Shown here in pieces: positions 16,357 to 25,706 of a DNA stretch of 64,000 bases (positions within the stretch are counted from its first letter, which is position 1; each line of letters opens with the position of its first letter). The notes below the pieces were generated by a model, which saw nothing but the letters and a program-made list of their open reading frames with translations, did no database searches and was not told the origin of the DNA. The position numbers were made by a program, and so were the translations under genes. Origin of the DNA: Nitrincola iocasae (GTDB lineage Bacteria > Pseudomonadota > Gammaproteobacteria > Pseudomonadales > Balneatricaceae); NCBI RefSeq assembly GCF_008727795.1, contig NZ_CP044222.1, positions 2,356,001 to 2,420,000 of the forward strand, given 5' to 3'.

Positions 16357-17271
16357 TCAGAGTTCTGGCTTTTCAGCGACTGGCTGGTCAGCGTTAGCTG
16401 GTATCAGGCACGCGGTTGAAACACCGGTCAATTTACCCAGCAAAGAGGCCAGACGGGTGCGCATTTCACTGCGCTTAATGATCATATCCACCTGACCATG
16501 CTCCAACAGAAACTCACTGCGCTGAAACCCTTCAGGCAACTTTTCACGCACGGTCTGTTCGATCACTCGAGGACCGGCAAAACCGATCAGCGCATTAGGC
16601 TCAGCTATATTCAGATCACCCAACATCGCCAGACTTGCCGAAACTCCCCCATACACCGGATCGGTTAGCACTGAGATATAGGGCACACCAGCCTGACGCA
16701 TTTTTTCCAATGCGGCACTGGTTTTAGCCATCTGCATCAGCGAAATCAGTGCTTCCTGCATACGTGCGCCGCCTGACGCGGAAAAGCAAATCAGTGGTAT
16801 GCGCTCTTCCAATGCCAGATGAGCCGCACGAACGAAGCGCTCACCAACCACTGCGCCCATAGAGCCGCCCATAAAACGGAACTCAAAGGCCACAGCCACA
16901 ACGGGTGAGCCTTCCAAAGTACCACGCATGGCGACCAGTGCATCGGTTTCGCCGGTGTCTTTTTCGGCAGCGGTCAGGCGGTCTTTGTACTTTTTCGAAT
17001 CCCTGAACTTAAGACGATCAACCGGCAACACCTCTGCACCAATTTCAGCACGGTTATCGGGATCAAGGAACAGATCCAGACGACGTCGGGCACCAATGCG
17101 CATGTGGTGGTCACATTTCGGGCAGACGTTCAGATTTTTATCCAGTTCCGGCTTGTAAAGTACAGAATCACACTTGGGACACTTTTCCCACAGTCCTTCA
17201 GGCACACTGCTGTGTCTACGTTCTGTGCGTTTTACCAGAGAAGGAACAATTTTATCCAGCCAGCTACTCAT
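16357..17271 (-). CDS. accD: Acetyl-CoA carboxylase carboxyltransferase beta subunit
   Basis: AccD of 304 aa. The N-terminal four-cysteine zinc ribbon is present (CPKCDSVLYKPEL and VCPKCDHHM). The crotonase-like core includes GGSMGAVVGERFVRA and SGGARMQE. With AccA it transfers carboxybiotin CO2 to acetyl-CoA to start fatty acid synthesis. The usual trpF-accD-folC order is interrupted here by trpB and trpA. Confidence 0.97.
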   Translation of the reverse strand: MSSWLDKIVPSLVKRTERRHSSVPEGLWEKCPKCDSVLYKPELDKNLNVCPKCDHHMRIGARRRLDLFLDPDNRAEIGAEVLPVDRLKFRDSKKYKDRLTAAEKDTGETDALVAMRGTLEGSPVVAVAFEFRFMGGSMGAVVGERFVRAAHLALEERIPLICFSASGGARMQEALISLMQMAKTSAALEKMRQAGVPYISVLTDPVYGGVSASLAMLGDLNIAEPNALIGFAGPRVIEQTVREKLPEGFQRSEFLLEHGQVDMIIKRSEMRTRLASLLGKLTGVSTACLIPANADQPVAEKPEL

Positions 17272-17303
17272 CGTTAATCACATTTCCGGTTTTAAATTTG
17301 GTT

Positions 17304-18107
17304 TCAGGCATCCATGGCTGATCGCATTGCCGCAATCAACTGGCCAACCTGTTCAGGTATCTGTTCCGGTGTTTCGGCCAGCTCAGCAATCCGGTTAACC
17401 AGCACACTACCGACAATCACCCCATCTGACACGGAGGCTATGGCTTTTGCTGACTCAGGGTCACGAATACCGAAGCCCACTGCCAAGGGGATATCAGTCA
17501 TACTTCTGACGTGATCTATTTTAGCAGCAACTTCACCAACATTCAGTGCCGCCGAGCCAGTTACACCCTTAACTGAAACATAATACAGATAACCGCTGCC
17601 CAAGGCGCAAATCTGGCGCAAACGTGCATCCGAGGTGGCTGGCGACATCAAATAGATGGTATCCAGCCCTTTTTCAGTAAACATACGACTGGTGTCATGC
17701 GATTCTTCGGGTGGCAGATCGACAGTTAATACACCATCCACACCGGCGGCGACCGCATGGTCAGCAAAATTCTCATAGCCTATGGCTTCAATCGGATTCA
17801 GATATCCCATCAGCACCACAGGTGTGTCAGTATCTGTTTTTCTGAATTCAGCCACCATGGCGATAACATCCAGCAAACGCACGCCATGCACCAGCGCACG
17901 CTCACAGGCTAACTGAATCACCGGACCATCGGCCATTGGATCTGAAAAAGGCACTCCCAGCTCAATAACATCAGCACCGGCTTTCACCAGGGCATGCATC
18001 AGCGGCAGGGTTACATCAGGATTCGGATCACCCGCTGTAACAAAAGGAATCAGCGCTTTGCGACCACTGGCACGCAAGTTTTCAAAACGTTTTTGTAATC
18101 GACTCAT
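17304..18107 (-). CDS. trpA: Tryptophan synthase alpha chain
   Basis: TrpA of 267 aa. It has the active-site segment ALIPFVTAGDPNPD with the catalytic Glu in DVIELGVPFSDPMADGPVIQ, and later GVTGSAALN and PLAVGFGI. It cleaves indole-3-glycerol phosphate to indole, which is channelled to TrpB. It begins 17 bases after the trpB stop and is followed by accD. Confidence 0.96.
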   Translation of the reverse strand: MSRLQKRFENLRASGRKALIPFVTAGDPNPDVTLPLMHALVKAGADVIELGVPFSDPMADGPVIQLACERALVHGVRLLDVIAMVAEFRKTDTDTPVVLMGYLNPIEAIGYENFADHAVAAGVDGVLTVDLPPEESHDTSRMFTEKGLDTIYLMSPATSDARLRQICALGSGYLYYVSVKGVTGSAALNVGEVAAKIDHVRSMTDIPLAVGFGIRDPESAKAIASVSDGVIVGSVLVNRIAELAETPEQIPEQVGQLIAAMRSAMDA

Positions 18108-18124
18108 CGGTTTCCGGTATCCTG

Positions 18125-19345
18125 TCAGATCGTTATGCCATCCAGCTCGGCAACGGTATGAATATCCTTATCACCCCGGCCGGACAGATTAACAATAATG
18201 TTCTGATCCTTATCCAGGGTTTTGGCAAGCTTCATCGCATAAGCAATAGCATGACTGCTTTCCAAGGCGGGCATTATACCCTCAACCTGGGTCAGAGTGC
18301 GAAAAGCATCCAGTGCTTCCTTGTCATCTATTGCCACATATTCGGCACGGCCAGTATCTTTTAACCAGGCATGTTCAGGTCCCACGCCGGGATAATCCAG
18401 GCCTGCTGATACCGAATGGGTCGGTAAAATCTGACCGGCATCATCTTCCATCAGGTAAGTCCGCATTCCGTGCAACACACCCGGGCGACCATCGCTTAGC
18501 GGGGCTGCATGCTGACCGGTAGCCAGACCATGTCCGCCGGCCTCTACACCGATCATGCGTACTGAGGTATCTTCGATAAAGGGGTGAAACAGACCGATCG
18601 CATTCGATCCACCGCCAACACAGGCAATAATCACATCCGGCAGACGCCCGGTCTGATCCAGACACTGACTGCGCGCTTCGCGGCCAATAACGCATTGAAA
18701 ATCACGCACCAGCTTAGGATAGGGGTGCGGTCCCGCGGCCGTGCCGATGATGTAGAAGGTGTTATCTACATTGGTGACCCAATCACGCATCGCCTCATTC
18801 ATGGCATCTTTCAGGGTACGTGTACCGGATGTTACCGGAATCACTTCAGCTCCCAACAGGCGCATACGGTAGACATTCAGCGCCTGACGCTTGATATCAT
18901 CGGCGCCCATATAGACTTTACATTCCAGACCAAGACGCGCCGCAACCGTGGCGGAAGCAACCCCGTGCTGTCCGGCTCCGGTTTCGGCAATCACCCGTGG
19001 CTTACCCATAAATTTGGCCAGCAACGCCTGGCCTATGGTGTTATTCACCTTGTGCGCGCCGGTATGGTTCAAATCTTCGCGCTTCAGATAGATCTGTGCA
19101 CCACCGACTTCACGGGAAAGGCGTTCAGCGTGATACAGGGGTGATGGGCGGCCAACATAATGGGCCAGATCCCGATCAAATTCGGCTTTAAATGCCGGAT
19201 CAGCCCATAACTTTTCATACACCCCTTCCAGCTCTTCCAGAGCGCCAATCAGAGTTTCCGACACAAAACGCCCCCCGTAAGGGCCAAAGTGTCCACGAGC
19301 ATCAGGGTAGGTCTGCTTTGCAGACTGATCAGTTTGAATTGACAC
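18125..19345 (-). CDS. trpB: Tryptophan synthase beta chain
   Basis: TrpB1-type, 406 aa. The PLP lysine lies in HTGAHKVNNTIGQALLA, the phosphate-binding loop in CVGGGSNAIGLFHPF, and substrate-side residues in ETGAGQHGVA. It condenses indole with serine. Its start overlaps the 3' end of trpF by 17 bases, so the two are likely translationally coupled. Confidence 0.97.
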   Translation of the reverse strand: MSIQTDQSAKQTYPDARGHFGPYGGRFVSETLIGALEELEGVYEKLWADPAFKAEFDRDLAHYVGRPSPLYHAERLSREVGGAQIYLKREDLNHTGAHKVNNTIGQALLAKFMGKPRVIAETGAGQHGVASATVAARLGLECKVYMGADDIKRQALNVYRMRLLGAEVIPVTSGTRTLKDAMNEAMRDWVTNVDNTFYIIGTAAGPHPYPKLVRDFQCVIGREARSQCLDQTGRLPDVIIACVGGGSNAIGLFHPFIEDTSVRMIGVEAGGHGLATGQHAAPLSDGRPGVLHGMRTYLMEDDAGQILPTHSVSAGLDYPGVGPEHAWLKDTGRAEYVAIDDKEALDAFRTLTQVEGIMPALESSHAIAYAMKLAKTLDKDQNIIVNLSGRGDKDIHTVAELDGITI

Positions 19346-19955
19346 GGTTCACCTCATTAATAAAGCGTCTGATTTTTTCGCTATCTTTAATACCCTTGGT
19401 TGCTTCAACACCACCACTCACATCCACCGCTAGTGGTCTAACTTGCGCAATCGCAGTCGCCACATTATCTGGCTGCAACCCACCTGCCAGCACTATGCGC
19501 TGTTGCAGTTCGGCAGGAATACGCTGCCAATCAAAGGTCATCCCGGTCCCACCAGGTTGCCCTGGCACATAAGCATCCAGCAGAATACCTCTGGCACTGG
19601 GATAACGCGCCATTTCAGCCGCTATGTCAGTATCGTTCCTGACACGCAGTGCTTTGATATAAGGTCGGTTGAAGCTTTCACAAAATACCGGATCTTCGTC
19701 GCCATGGAACTGCAGCAAATCGATACCAGTCAGGGTCAGGACTTTGTCTATTTCTGTACGCTCCGCGTCTACAAACAGAGCAGTCGATGTTACGAAAGCC
19801 GGTAGCTGCGCTACGATTCCAGCCGCTTGTTCGGCTGATATATTGCGAGGGCTGGGCGAATAAAATACAAAACCCAATGCATCAGCACCCAGGGATGCAG
19901 CACAGCAGGCATCTTCCAGCCGAGTAATACCGCAAATTTTAATTCGTGTTCGCAT
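19329..19955 (-). CDS. trpF: Phosphoribosylanthranilate isomerase
   Basis: TrpF of 208 aa, stand-alone (not fused to TrpC). It starts with the catalytic Cys segment RIKICGITRLEDA and has ALGFVFYSPSPRNIS, LLQFHGDE and VLAGGLQPDNV. The ATG at 19955 gives the family N-terminus; a TTG five codons upstream is the alternative. GGGGTGGG precedes the ATG. It converts phosphoribosylanthranilate to CdRP. The upstream trp genes (trpE, G, D, C) are not in this window. Confidence 0.94.
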   Translation of the reverse strand: MRTRIKICGITRLEDACCAASLGADALGFVFYSPSPRNISAEQAAGIVAQLPAFVTSTALFVDAERTEIDKVLTLTGIDLLQFHGDEDPVFCESFNRPYIKALRVRNDTDIAAEMARYPSARGILLDAYVPGQPGGTGMTFDWQRIPAELQQRIVLAGGLQPDNVATAIAQVRPLAVDVSGGVEATKGIKDSEKIRRFINEVNRVNSN

Positions 19956-20009
19956 ACCCACCCCAAGCAATCACCGAGCTCACTATGATAACAGAGCCGA
20001 GTTGCGGCG

Positions 20010-20852
20010 TCAGTCTGCTGGAGACAGGAAAAAAGGTCCTGGTACGGCTTTAGGTAAAGAAAATTCTGTCGCGTAGTCTACATCCACAAAATACAACCCA
20101 AAGGGTGATGCCGTCACCCCACCCTGACGACGATCACGGGCATTCAACACGTCCCTTGCCCAGCCTACCGGCGCCTCCCCAGCACCAATTTTCATCAAAA
20201 CCCCGGCAATATTACGCACCATATGGTGTAAAAACGCATTTGCCTTAATATCGATAACCAACAACTGCCCTTGTCGATATACTTTCAGATGCTGCACCTG
20301 ACGCACCGGATTCCTTGCCTGGCAGGCAACCGCCCGGTACGAAGTAAAATCATGCTCACCTATCAGCGCCTCAGCCGCTTGCTGCATTTTAACCTCATCC
20401 AGTACTTTCCAGGTCCAGGTGATGCCTTTTGCTAGCACACCAGGCTTAACCGCTGCAGAATAAATAATATAGCGGTAACGCCTTGCCTGTGCCGAGAAAC
20501 GTGCATGGAAATCCGTGCTGACAGGTTTAACCCAAAGCAACGCGATATCCTCAGGTAAATAGGTATTTCCACCCATCAACCATGCGCGCTCAGGTCGCTG
20601 TACCTGTGCATCAAAATGGATCACCTGATAACAGGCACTGACACCGGCATCCGTGCGTCCGGCACAGATCACGTCGACAGGATGATCTGCCACCCGGGAC
20701 AAAGCACCCTCCACTCTTCCCTGGATACAGGGTACGAGATCATGACGTTGTTTTTGCCAACCATGGTAAGCCGCACCAGAATACTCTACAGCGGCAGCAT
20801 AACGATAAGGGGCGACATTTGTCGCCCCTGATAAAGGTGGATTTTCCAGCAT
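20010..20852 (-). CDS. truA: tRNA pseudouridine(38-40) synthase
   Basis: TruA of 280 aa. The catalytic Asp lies in VICAGRTDAGVSACYQVIHFD; other conserved segments are YHGWQKQ and FLHHMVRNIAGVL. It modifies positions 38-40 of the tRNA anticodon arm. It lies between fimV and trpF as in Pseudomonas. The 5' end of the coding sequence holds a strong inverted repeat, described separately. Confidence 0.96.
   Translation of the reverse strand: MLENPPLSGATNVAPYRYAAAVEYSGAAYHGWQKQRHDLVPCIQGRVEGALSRVADHPVDVICAGRTDAGVSACYQVIHFDAQVQRPERAWLMGGNTYLPEDIALLWVKPVSTDFHARFSAQARRYRYIIYSAAVKPGVLAKGITWTWKVLDEVKMQQAAEALIGEHDFTSYRAVACQARNPVRQVQHLKVYRQGQLLVIDIKANAFLHHMVRNIAGVLMKIGAGEAPVGWARDVLNARDRRQGGVTASPFGLYFVDVDYATEFSLPKAVPGPFFLSPAD
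20808..20829 (-). other. Inverted repeat in the 5' coding region of truA
   Basis: AGGGGCGACA / TGTCGCCCCT with a two-base centre, covering about codons 9-15 of truA. In the fimV-truA transcript this would fold just inside truA. No T-run follows, so it is not a classical terminator. It may limit truA translation or be chance. Confidence 0.4.
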
Positions 20853-20864
20853 TCAATCAATATC

Positions 20865-23288
20865 TCAACTCAGACTATCCAGCAATTTCTGTGCTTCTTC
20901 TTTTTGCTTGTCGTTACCTTCACCGAGAATTTCACCCAGGATTTCACGTGCGCCCTCGGCATCGTCCATCTCCAGATAAGCTCGCGCCAGATCCAGCTTG
21001 GTTTCATTCTCATCCGCACCATCAAGTAGATTGAGACCATCAAGCATATCGATCGCTTCATCGGTAGACTGAGATTCTTCCAGAGCAATATCCTCATCTG
21101 TACTGCTCAGCATATCCTCAAGTTCAGCATCCAGCCCCGTTTCCAGATCATGAGCAATGTTGGCTGTTAACTCATCCTCAACCACTTCACCTGGCTTTTT
21201 GACTTCCGAGGAGGCCGCATCCGTTTCAACTTCTTCAATTTCCATGGATCCCAGCAGAGAGTCAAGATCGTCATCGGCTGTAGACTCAGGCTGGTCGCTT
21301 GCCTCAACTGCATCAGCAGCTTCAGGTTCGTTCAAAATAAAGTCGAGTTCATCACTATCATCTCGGACAGGCGCCTCAGGTTCATCTTGCTCTTCATCTG
21401 TAGCAACTTCGTCACTCATCAGCAGATCATCAAGAGAGCCTAAGTCATCATTGTTATCATCGTCAGAAGGCTCAACACTGTCAGTTCGCACGTCAGGTTC
21501 TTCATAGTTAAGCAGATCATCCAACAGTTCATCTTCATCGCCTTGTTCTACAAGTGATTCAGTTTCAGCTTCGGGTTTGGCTTCAGGTTCTTCTGTAGCA
21601 GGCTCATCACCCAGTTCAGTTTCACCCAGCAGATCATCAAAGTCATTTTCAGCCGACAGATCATACTCTTCATCGACAACGCGCGTGTCATCGTCTTCAT
21701 TCAGTTCTAGATCCAGGTCCAGATCCAGGTCCAGATCCGAGAAATCATCCGTCGCATCATCTATTACAGGAGACGCGTCCTCTTCGACTTTCTCAGCTTC
21801 TGACTCAGGTCTATCTGCTTGTTTTTCTTCTGCCACCACAGCCGTTGCTGCCGTACCGGCCGCCAGAGCTACTGCTCCCGCATCCCCTGTCGCTGCTCCC
21901 TCTGGCGCCGTAAACATTGGCTTAGGCGTCTTATCACGGCGCCGCCTTGACAGAAACAACGCAACCAGAGCGGCTACCAGAGCGGCGGCCAGACCACCTA
22001 CAACTGGCAAACTTGTCAGCTTATCCGCCAACCCTTCAGACGGCGGCTCTGGCTCAACAGTCTGCAAAGCGGCAATCTGCTGTTCCTTGAGTTCCAGCAT
22101 ACGCTGCATCAATACCAACTGCTCCTGGATTGCATCCAGTCTTTCATTCAGATCGCGATTTTCTCGTTCAATTTTGTCTACCGTCTCCTGCGTAACCATC
22201 AGGCGACTATCCAGATCTTCACTGCGCTGCAACAAGCCATCAGCAACTTCTGAACTGAGCACGGCCTCTTCACGTGACGCCATATCACCGGCAACCGGAG
22301 ACTCTTCTTCCGTATCGACGTCATCCGCTTCCGGCGTGACTATACGCAGCTCTGCATCCGCAAGCGCCTCAGCCGTTTCAGTTGAGGCTTCTGCATCAGT
22401 AGCCTCCGCTTCAGATTCAGCTTCACTCTCAACCGGGGCTTCTACAACGTCCTCTGCAGTGACCTCGTCCGTTTCTGGCTCTGGCGCCGGTGTTGGCTGA
22501 GGTGTAGCTGGCTGATTCCGCCCTTGCCGCCAAGCCTCAGTCTGGCGAGCTACCTCGGCGGTAGCCTCAGCAGGAGAAAGTGCGCGAATGAGCTCAACCG
22601 AAGGAATATCCATAACCGTTCCGGCACGCATTACATTAATGTTAGCGGTTGGGAAGGTTTGCGGGTTATGGCGCTGTAAGGCTACCATCATCTGTTGTGG
22701 TGTAATGGAGCTATCTGGGCGGTAACGATTTGCAAGCACCCACAGGGTATCGTTGGCACCCACATGGATCTGATTAGCGGTAGTCGGTAGCGTACGGGGT
22801 GCTGCTGACGATCTGACTGGCGTGGAAGGGGCAACGGCGGCTGGAGCTGAAGAAACGGCCGGCTGCATCTGCCCTTGCACAGGCGCAGGATCAAATAAGG
22901 GTGGATCAAGCAGTACCGTGTATTCTCTGACCAGGCGACCGTTTGGCCAATTCACTTCAACCAAAAAATTGAGGAAAGGCTCTCTGACTGGCTCAGTCGA
23001 AGTCATCCGGATGACACCTGCCCCATCAGGGGCGACCTGGACCTGGAAGCGAACATCATTAAGAAAACGAGACTTGCTGAGACCGGCAATGGAAAACTCA
23101 TCTGCATCAGCCATACGTGGTTGAATCTGCAAGGGAGAGAGGTCCCTCACCTGCATCAGCCGAATCTCTGCATTAAGTGGCTCATTCAGCGCCGAGCTTA
23201 TATTTATCTCACCGAGCCCCAGGGCATTTGCATTAGGTACTCCAAGCACCCCGGCTATCGCGAGGCTTAAGGCAAGTTTACGCAGCAT
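20865..23288 (-). CDS. fimV: Polar landmark protein FimV/HubP family
   Basis: Protein of 807 aa. It has a signal peptide (ending ANALGLGEIN), the FimV N-terminal domain with LNEPLNAEIRL, a LysM peptidoglycan-binding domain near 175-230, a coiled coil near 350-400, one transmembrane helix (VVGGLAAALVAALVALFLSRRRR), a long very acidic cytoplasmic region, and the C-terminal FimV TPR motif (LDLARAYLEMDDAEGAREILGEIL). FimV/HubP organise the cell pole and are needed for type IV pilus function in Pseudomonas. The acidic region includes a DL repeat encoded by tandem DNA repeats. Confidence 0.92.
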   Translation of the reverse strand: MLRKLALSLAIAGVLGVPNANALGLGEINISSALNEPLNAEIRLMQVRDLSPLQIQPRMADADEFSIAGLSKSRFLNDVRFQVQVAPDGAGVIRMTSTEPVREPFLNFLVEVNWPNGRLVREYTVLLDPPLFDPAPVQGQMQPAVSSAPAAVAPSTPVRSSAAPRTLPTTANQIHVGANDTLWVLANRYRPDSSITPQQMMVALQRHNPQTFPTANINVMRAGTVMDIPSVELIRALSPAEATAEVARQTEAWRQGRNQPATPQPTPAPEPETDEVTAEDVVEAPVESEAESEAEATDAEASTETAEALADAELRIVTPEADDVDTEEESPVAGDMASREEAVLSSEVADGLLQRSEDLDSRLMVTQETVDKIERENRDLNERLDAIQEQLVLMQRMLELKEQQIAALQTVEPEPPSEGLADKLTSLPVVGGLAAALVAALVALFLSRRRRDKTPKPMFTAPEGAATGDAGAVALAAGTAATAVVAEEKQADRPESEAEKVEEDASPVIDDATDDFSDLDLDLDLDLELNEDDDTRVVDEEYDLSAENDFDDLLGETELGDEPATEEPEAKPEAETESLVEQGDEDELLDDLLNYEEPDVRTDSVEPSDDDNNDDLGSLDDLLMSDEVATDEEQDEPEAPVRDDSDELDFILNEPEAADAVEASDQPESTADDDLDSLLGSMEIEEVETDAASSEVKKPGEVVEDELTANIAHDLETGLDAELEDMLSSTDEDIALEESQSTDEAIDMLDGLNLLDGADENETKLDLARAYLEMDDAEGAREILGEILGEGNDKQKEEAQKLLDSLS
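21709..21738 (-). repeat. 12-base tandem repeat inside fimV
   Basis: AGATCCAGGTCC is repeated 2.5 times (21709-21738), equivalent to five alternating 6-base units. It encodes an Asp-Leu run in the acidic cytoplasmic part of FimV. The period is a multiple of three, so gain or loss of units keeps frame. Confidence 0.8.
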
Positions 23289-23385
23289 CTGTTTTCCCTC
23301 TTGATCCGCAACCTTACTGATTGTTCCAGCAAAACAGGAAGTTGCTTATCCAAAATAAGTATACCAAGTATTATGTATAACCCCT

Positions 23386-24390
23386 TCAATGGTCAAGCTG
23401 AGTAAACACCTGCTCGGCAATCTGTATCGCATTGAGAGCACCGCCTTTGCGCATACTATCTGTAACGGCGAACAGCATCACTCCACAATTATTATCCGGC
23501 TCGGTTCTCAGTCGCGACACAAATACCTCGTCCTTGCCTGCAGCATCGGCTACTGCAGAGCATATCTGATCAGCAATGCAGCTCACTCCCGGCGCTTGAC
23601 TCAACAGAGATTGTGCCTCATTTAAATCTACAGGAAATTGACACTCCGCATGTAAAACGACATTTTGTCCATAAAAAAGTGGTAACTGCAGACTGCTAAC
23701 CGCAACTTCCAACTGCTCATCATCAAGCACCCGACGCAATTGAGTGCTGATTTGTGTTTCACTATCTGTGGCACCGGATGCCGTCACCTGGCCAGTCAGC
23801 GGTAACAGGTTAAAGGCAATCTGCTGACCAAAGAAATCCGCTTCAGCATCCCGACCATTCAGCAGCTTTGCCGTTTCTGACGCCAGGGCTTCAACACCTT
23901 TTTTACCCGCCTCGGCCACGGAGCTCAGACTAATGATATTCAGGCGCAAGAGTTTGAAGCGCTGATGTAACGAGGCTAACACAGCGGCGGCGGCCACCAC
24001 TGCAGGTAGAGGAGAAACATAGTAGCCACTGCGACCAGAGCCGATTAACTCTGAGTTGACCTCGGGAACAATACAGGCGGCCGTTTGTGCAACATCAATG
24101 TCTGGACAAAGATCTATCACACAGACGTTCGCAGACAACTGACTGACTGAAAATTGCTCAGGCAAGGCATCTGGTTGGCAATTAAATACCAGTTCCACAC
24201 CTGAGAAGTCAGCTGTGTCGGCCGAAACCACACGGGTGGCATGCCCCGAAAACATTACGCTGCGACCCGTAACCTCGCCAGGATCGGTAAGTACCAGACG
24301 CGCGACGGGGAAGGCCCGACTTTCAAGAATTTCAAGCAGGTTCTCACCCAACAGGGTAGAGACACCGGTTACCGCAACAACAACTGACAT
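23386..24390 (-). CDS. usg: Aspartate-semialdehyde dehydrogenase-like protein (USG-1 type)
   Basis: Protein of about 334 aa with the ASD fold: Rossmann start VVVAVTGVSTLLGENLLEIL and the dimerisation domain. The catalytic Cys of true ASD, normally within an N-C-T/S motif, is replaced: the corresponding segment reads GYYVSPLPAVVAA. It is therefore expected to be inactive as a dehydrogenase. It matches the USG-1 paralogue that in Pseudomonas also sits between asd and fimV. The start could be 24390 or 24402; the spacing of GGAG fits neither well. Function unknown. Confidence 0.8.
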   Translation of the reverse strand: MSVVVAVTGVSTLLGENLLEILESRAFPVARLVLTDPGEVTGRSVMFSGHATRVVSADTADFSGVELVFNCQPDALPEQFSVSQLSANVCVIDLCPDIDVAQTAACIVPEVNSELIGSGRSGYYVSPLPAVVAAAAVLASLHQRFKLLRLNIISLSSVAEAGKKGVEALASETAKLLNGRDAEADFFGQQIAFNLLPLTGQVTASGATDSETQISTQLRRVLDDEQLEVAVSSLQLPLFYGQNVVLHAECQFPVDLNEAQSLLSQAPGVSCIADQICSAVADAAGKDEVFVSRLRTEPDNNCGVMLFAVTDSMRKGGALNAIQIAEQVFTQLDH

Positions 24391-24442
24391 AAACGCACTC
24401 ATCTCCGGTTAAAACGCACAGCATGACCTTAACCTGTCATCT

Positions 24443-24480
24443 GAAACAAAACAGCCCGACAGACCTTGCGGCGCCGGGCT
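24443..24480 (-). terminator. Probable terminator downstream of asd
   Basis: On the minus strand, AGCCCG (24475-24480) pairs with CGGGCT (24453-24458), with some further pairing inside the loop, and is followed by GTTTTGTTT. It lies 20 bases past the asd stop and would separate asd from usg. Confidence 0.5.
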
Positions 24481-24500
24481 GGATATCATACCTGAAAAGC

Positions 24501-25619
24501 TTACTGATGCTGCATCAGAATTCTCAGCATACGACGCAACGGCTCGGCTGCACCCCAGAGCAACTGATCACCGACGCTGAAGGCATTCAGATAATCCGGG
24601 CCCATTCTCATCTTACGCAGGCGACCAACAGGTACACTCAGGGTACCAGTCACCTGGGTAGGACTGAGCTCACGCATAGTCACTTCACGCTCATTTGGTA
24701 CCAGTTTAACCCAATCATTCGCCGAAGCGATGATGGATTCAATCTCATCCAGGGGTACATCCTGCTTCAGCTTGATAGTAAAGGCCTGACTATGACAACG
24801 CATCGCACCGATACGCACACAGGTACCATCGATGGCAATCGGGTTATCTGAACAGCCCAGGATTTTATTGGTCTCAACAAAACCTTTCCACTCTTCTTTG
24901 CTCTGCCCGGCTTCAACAGCCTTATCGATCCAGGGAATCAACGAGCCTGCCAAAGGCACACCAAAATTATCGGTTTTAAAAGCATCGCTACGCATCGCTT
25001 CGACAACCTTACGATCAATATCCAGAATGGCAGACGCTGGATCAGCCAACTCGCTACTCACCGAAGACTCAATCTGCCCCATCTGACTGATTAGCTCACG
25101 CATATTCTGTGCGCCAGCGCCAGACGCCGCCTGATAAGTCATGGAGCTGACCCATTCAACCAGGTTTTCGCGAAACAGTCCGCCTAACCCCATCAACATC
25201 AGCGAAACCGTGCAGTTACCACCGACATAGGTTTTAATGCCTTTGGTCAGCCCTTGCTCTATGACGTTCTGATTAACCGGATCAAGCACGATGATACTGT
25301 CATCGGCCATACGTAACGTAGAGGCGGCATCTATCCAGTAGCCTTTCCAGCCAGCCTCACGCAGCTTGGCATAGACTTCAGTGGTGTAATCCCCCCCCTG
25401 GCAGGAGATGATCGCATCCATCTGCTGCAACTCGGTAATATCACGGGCATCTTTGAGTGCAGGAATGCTTTTGCCGATATCCGGTCCAGGCTTTCCAGCC
25501 TGGGATGTGGTGAAGAACACCGGCTCAGCGATATGATCGAAATCCCGCTCTTCCTGCATTCTTTGCATCAGTACTGAACCGACCATACCACGCCAGCCAA
25601 CAAACCCTACACGTCTCAT
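24501..25619 (-). CDS. asd: Aspartate-semialdehyde dehydrogenase
   Basis: Asd of 372 aa, the gammaproteobacterial type. It starts MRRVGFVGWRGMVGSVLMQRM; the catalytic Cys136 lies in YVGGNCTVSLML, and the His/Arg substrate region is RIGAMRCHSQAFTIK. It reduces aspartyl phosphate to the semialdehyde, feeding lysine, diaminopimelate, threonine and methionine synthesis. The ATG at 25619 is the family start; a TTG at 25631 is in frame upstream. It follows leuB on the same strand. Confidence 0.97.
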   Translation of the reverse strand: MRRVGFVGWRGMVGSVLMQRMQEERDFDHIAEPVFFTTSQAGKPGPDIGKSIPALKDARDITELQQMDAIISCQGGDYTTEVYAKLREAGWKGYWIDAASTLRMADDSIIVLDPVNQNVIEQGLTKGIKTYVGGNCTVSLMLMGLGGLFRENLVEWVSSMTYQAASGAGAQNMRELISQMGQIESSVSSELADPASAILDIDRKVVEAMRSDAFKTDNFGVPLAGSLIPWIDKAVEAGQSKEEWKGFVETNKILGCSDNPIAIDGTCVRIGAMRCHSQAFTIKLKQDVPLDEIESIIASANDWVKLVPNEREVTMRELSPTQVTGTLSVPVGRLRKMRMGPDYLNAFSVGDQLLWGAAEPLRRMLRILMQHQ

Positions 25620-25706
25620 TCGTGCCCCCAAATATCATATAAATTAAAAAACAACAGAATAACCGAAGATGTCAGTTAAGACGCCTCCCTTCTCGCAACG
25701 CTCTGA

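Noticed and set aside
18584..19144. Plus-strand open frame of 186 codons opposite trpB
   Set aside because: Shadow of the strongly conserved trpB on the other strand; composition is not like a real protein.
21577..22500. Plus-strand open frame of 307 codons opposite fimV
   Set aside because: It is a Ser-rich antisense image of the acidic FimV region (Glu/Asp codons read backwards give Ser), without a domain or ribosome site.
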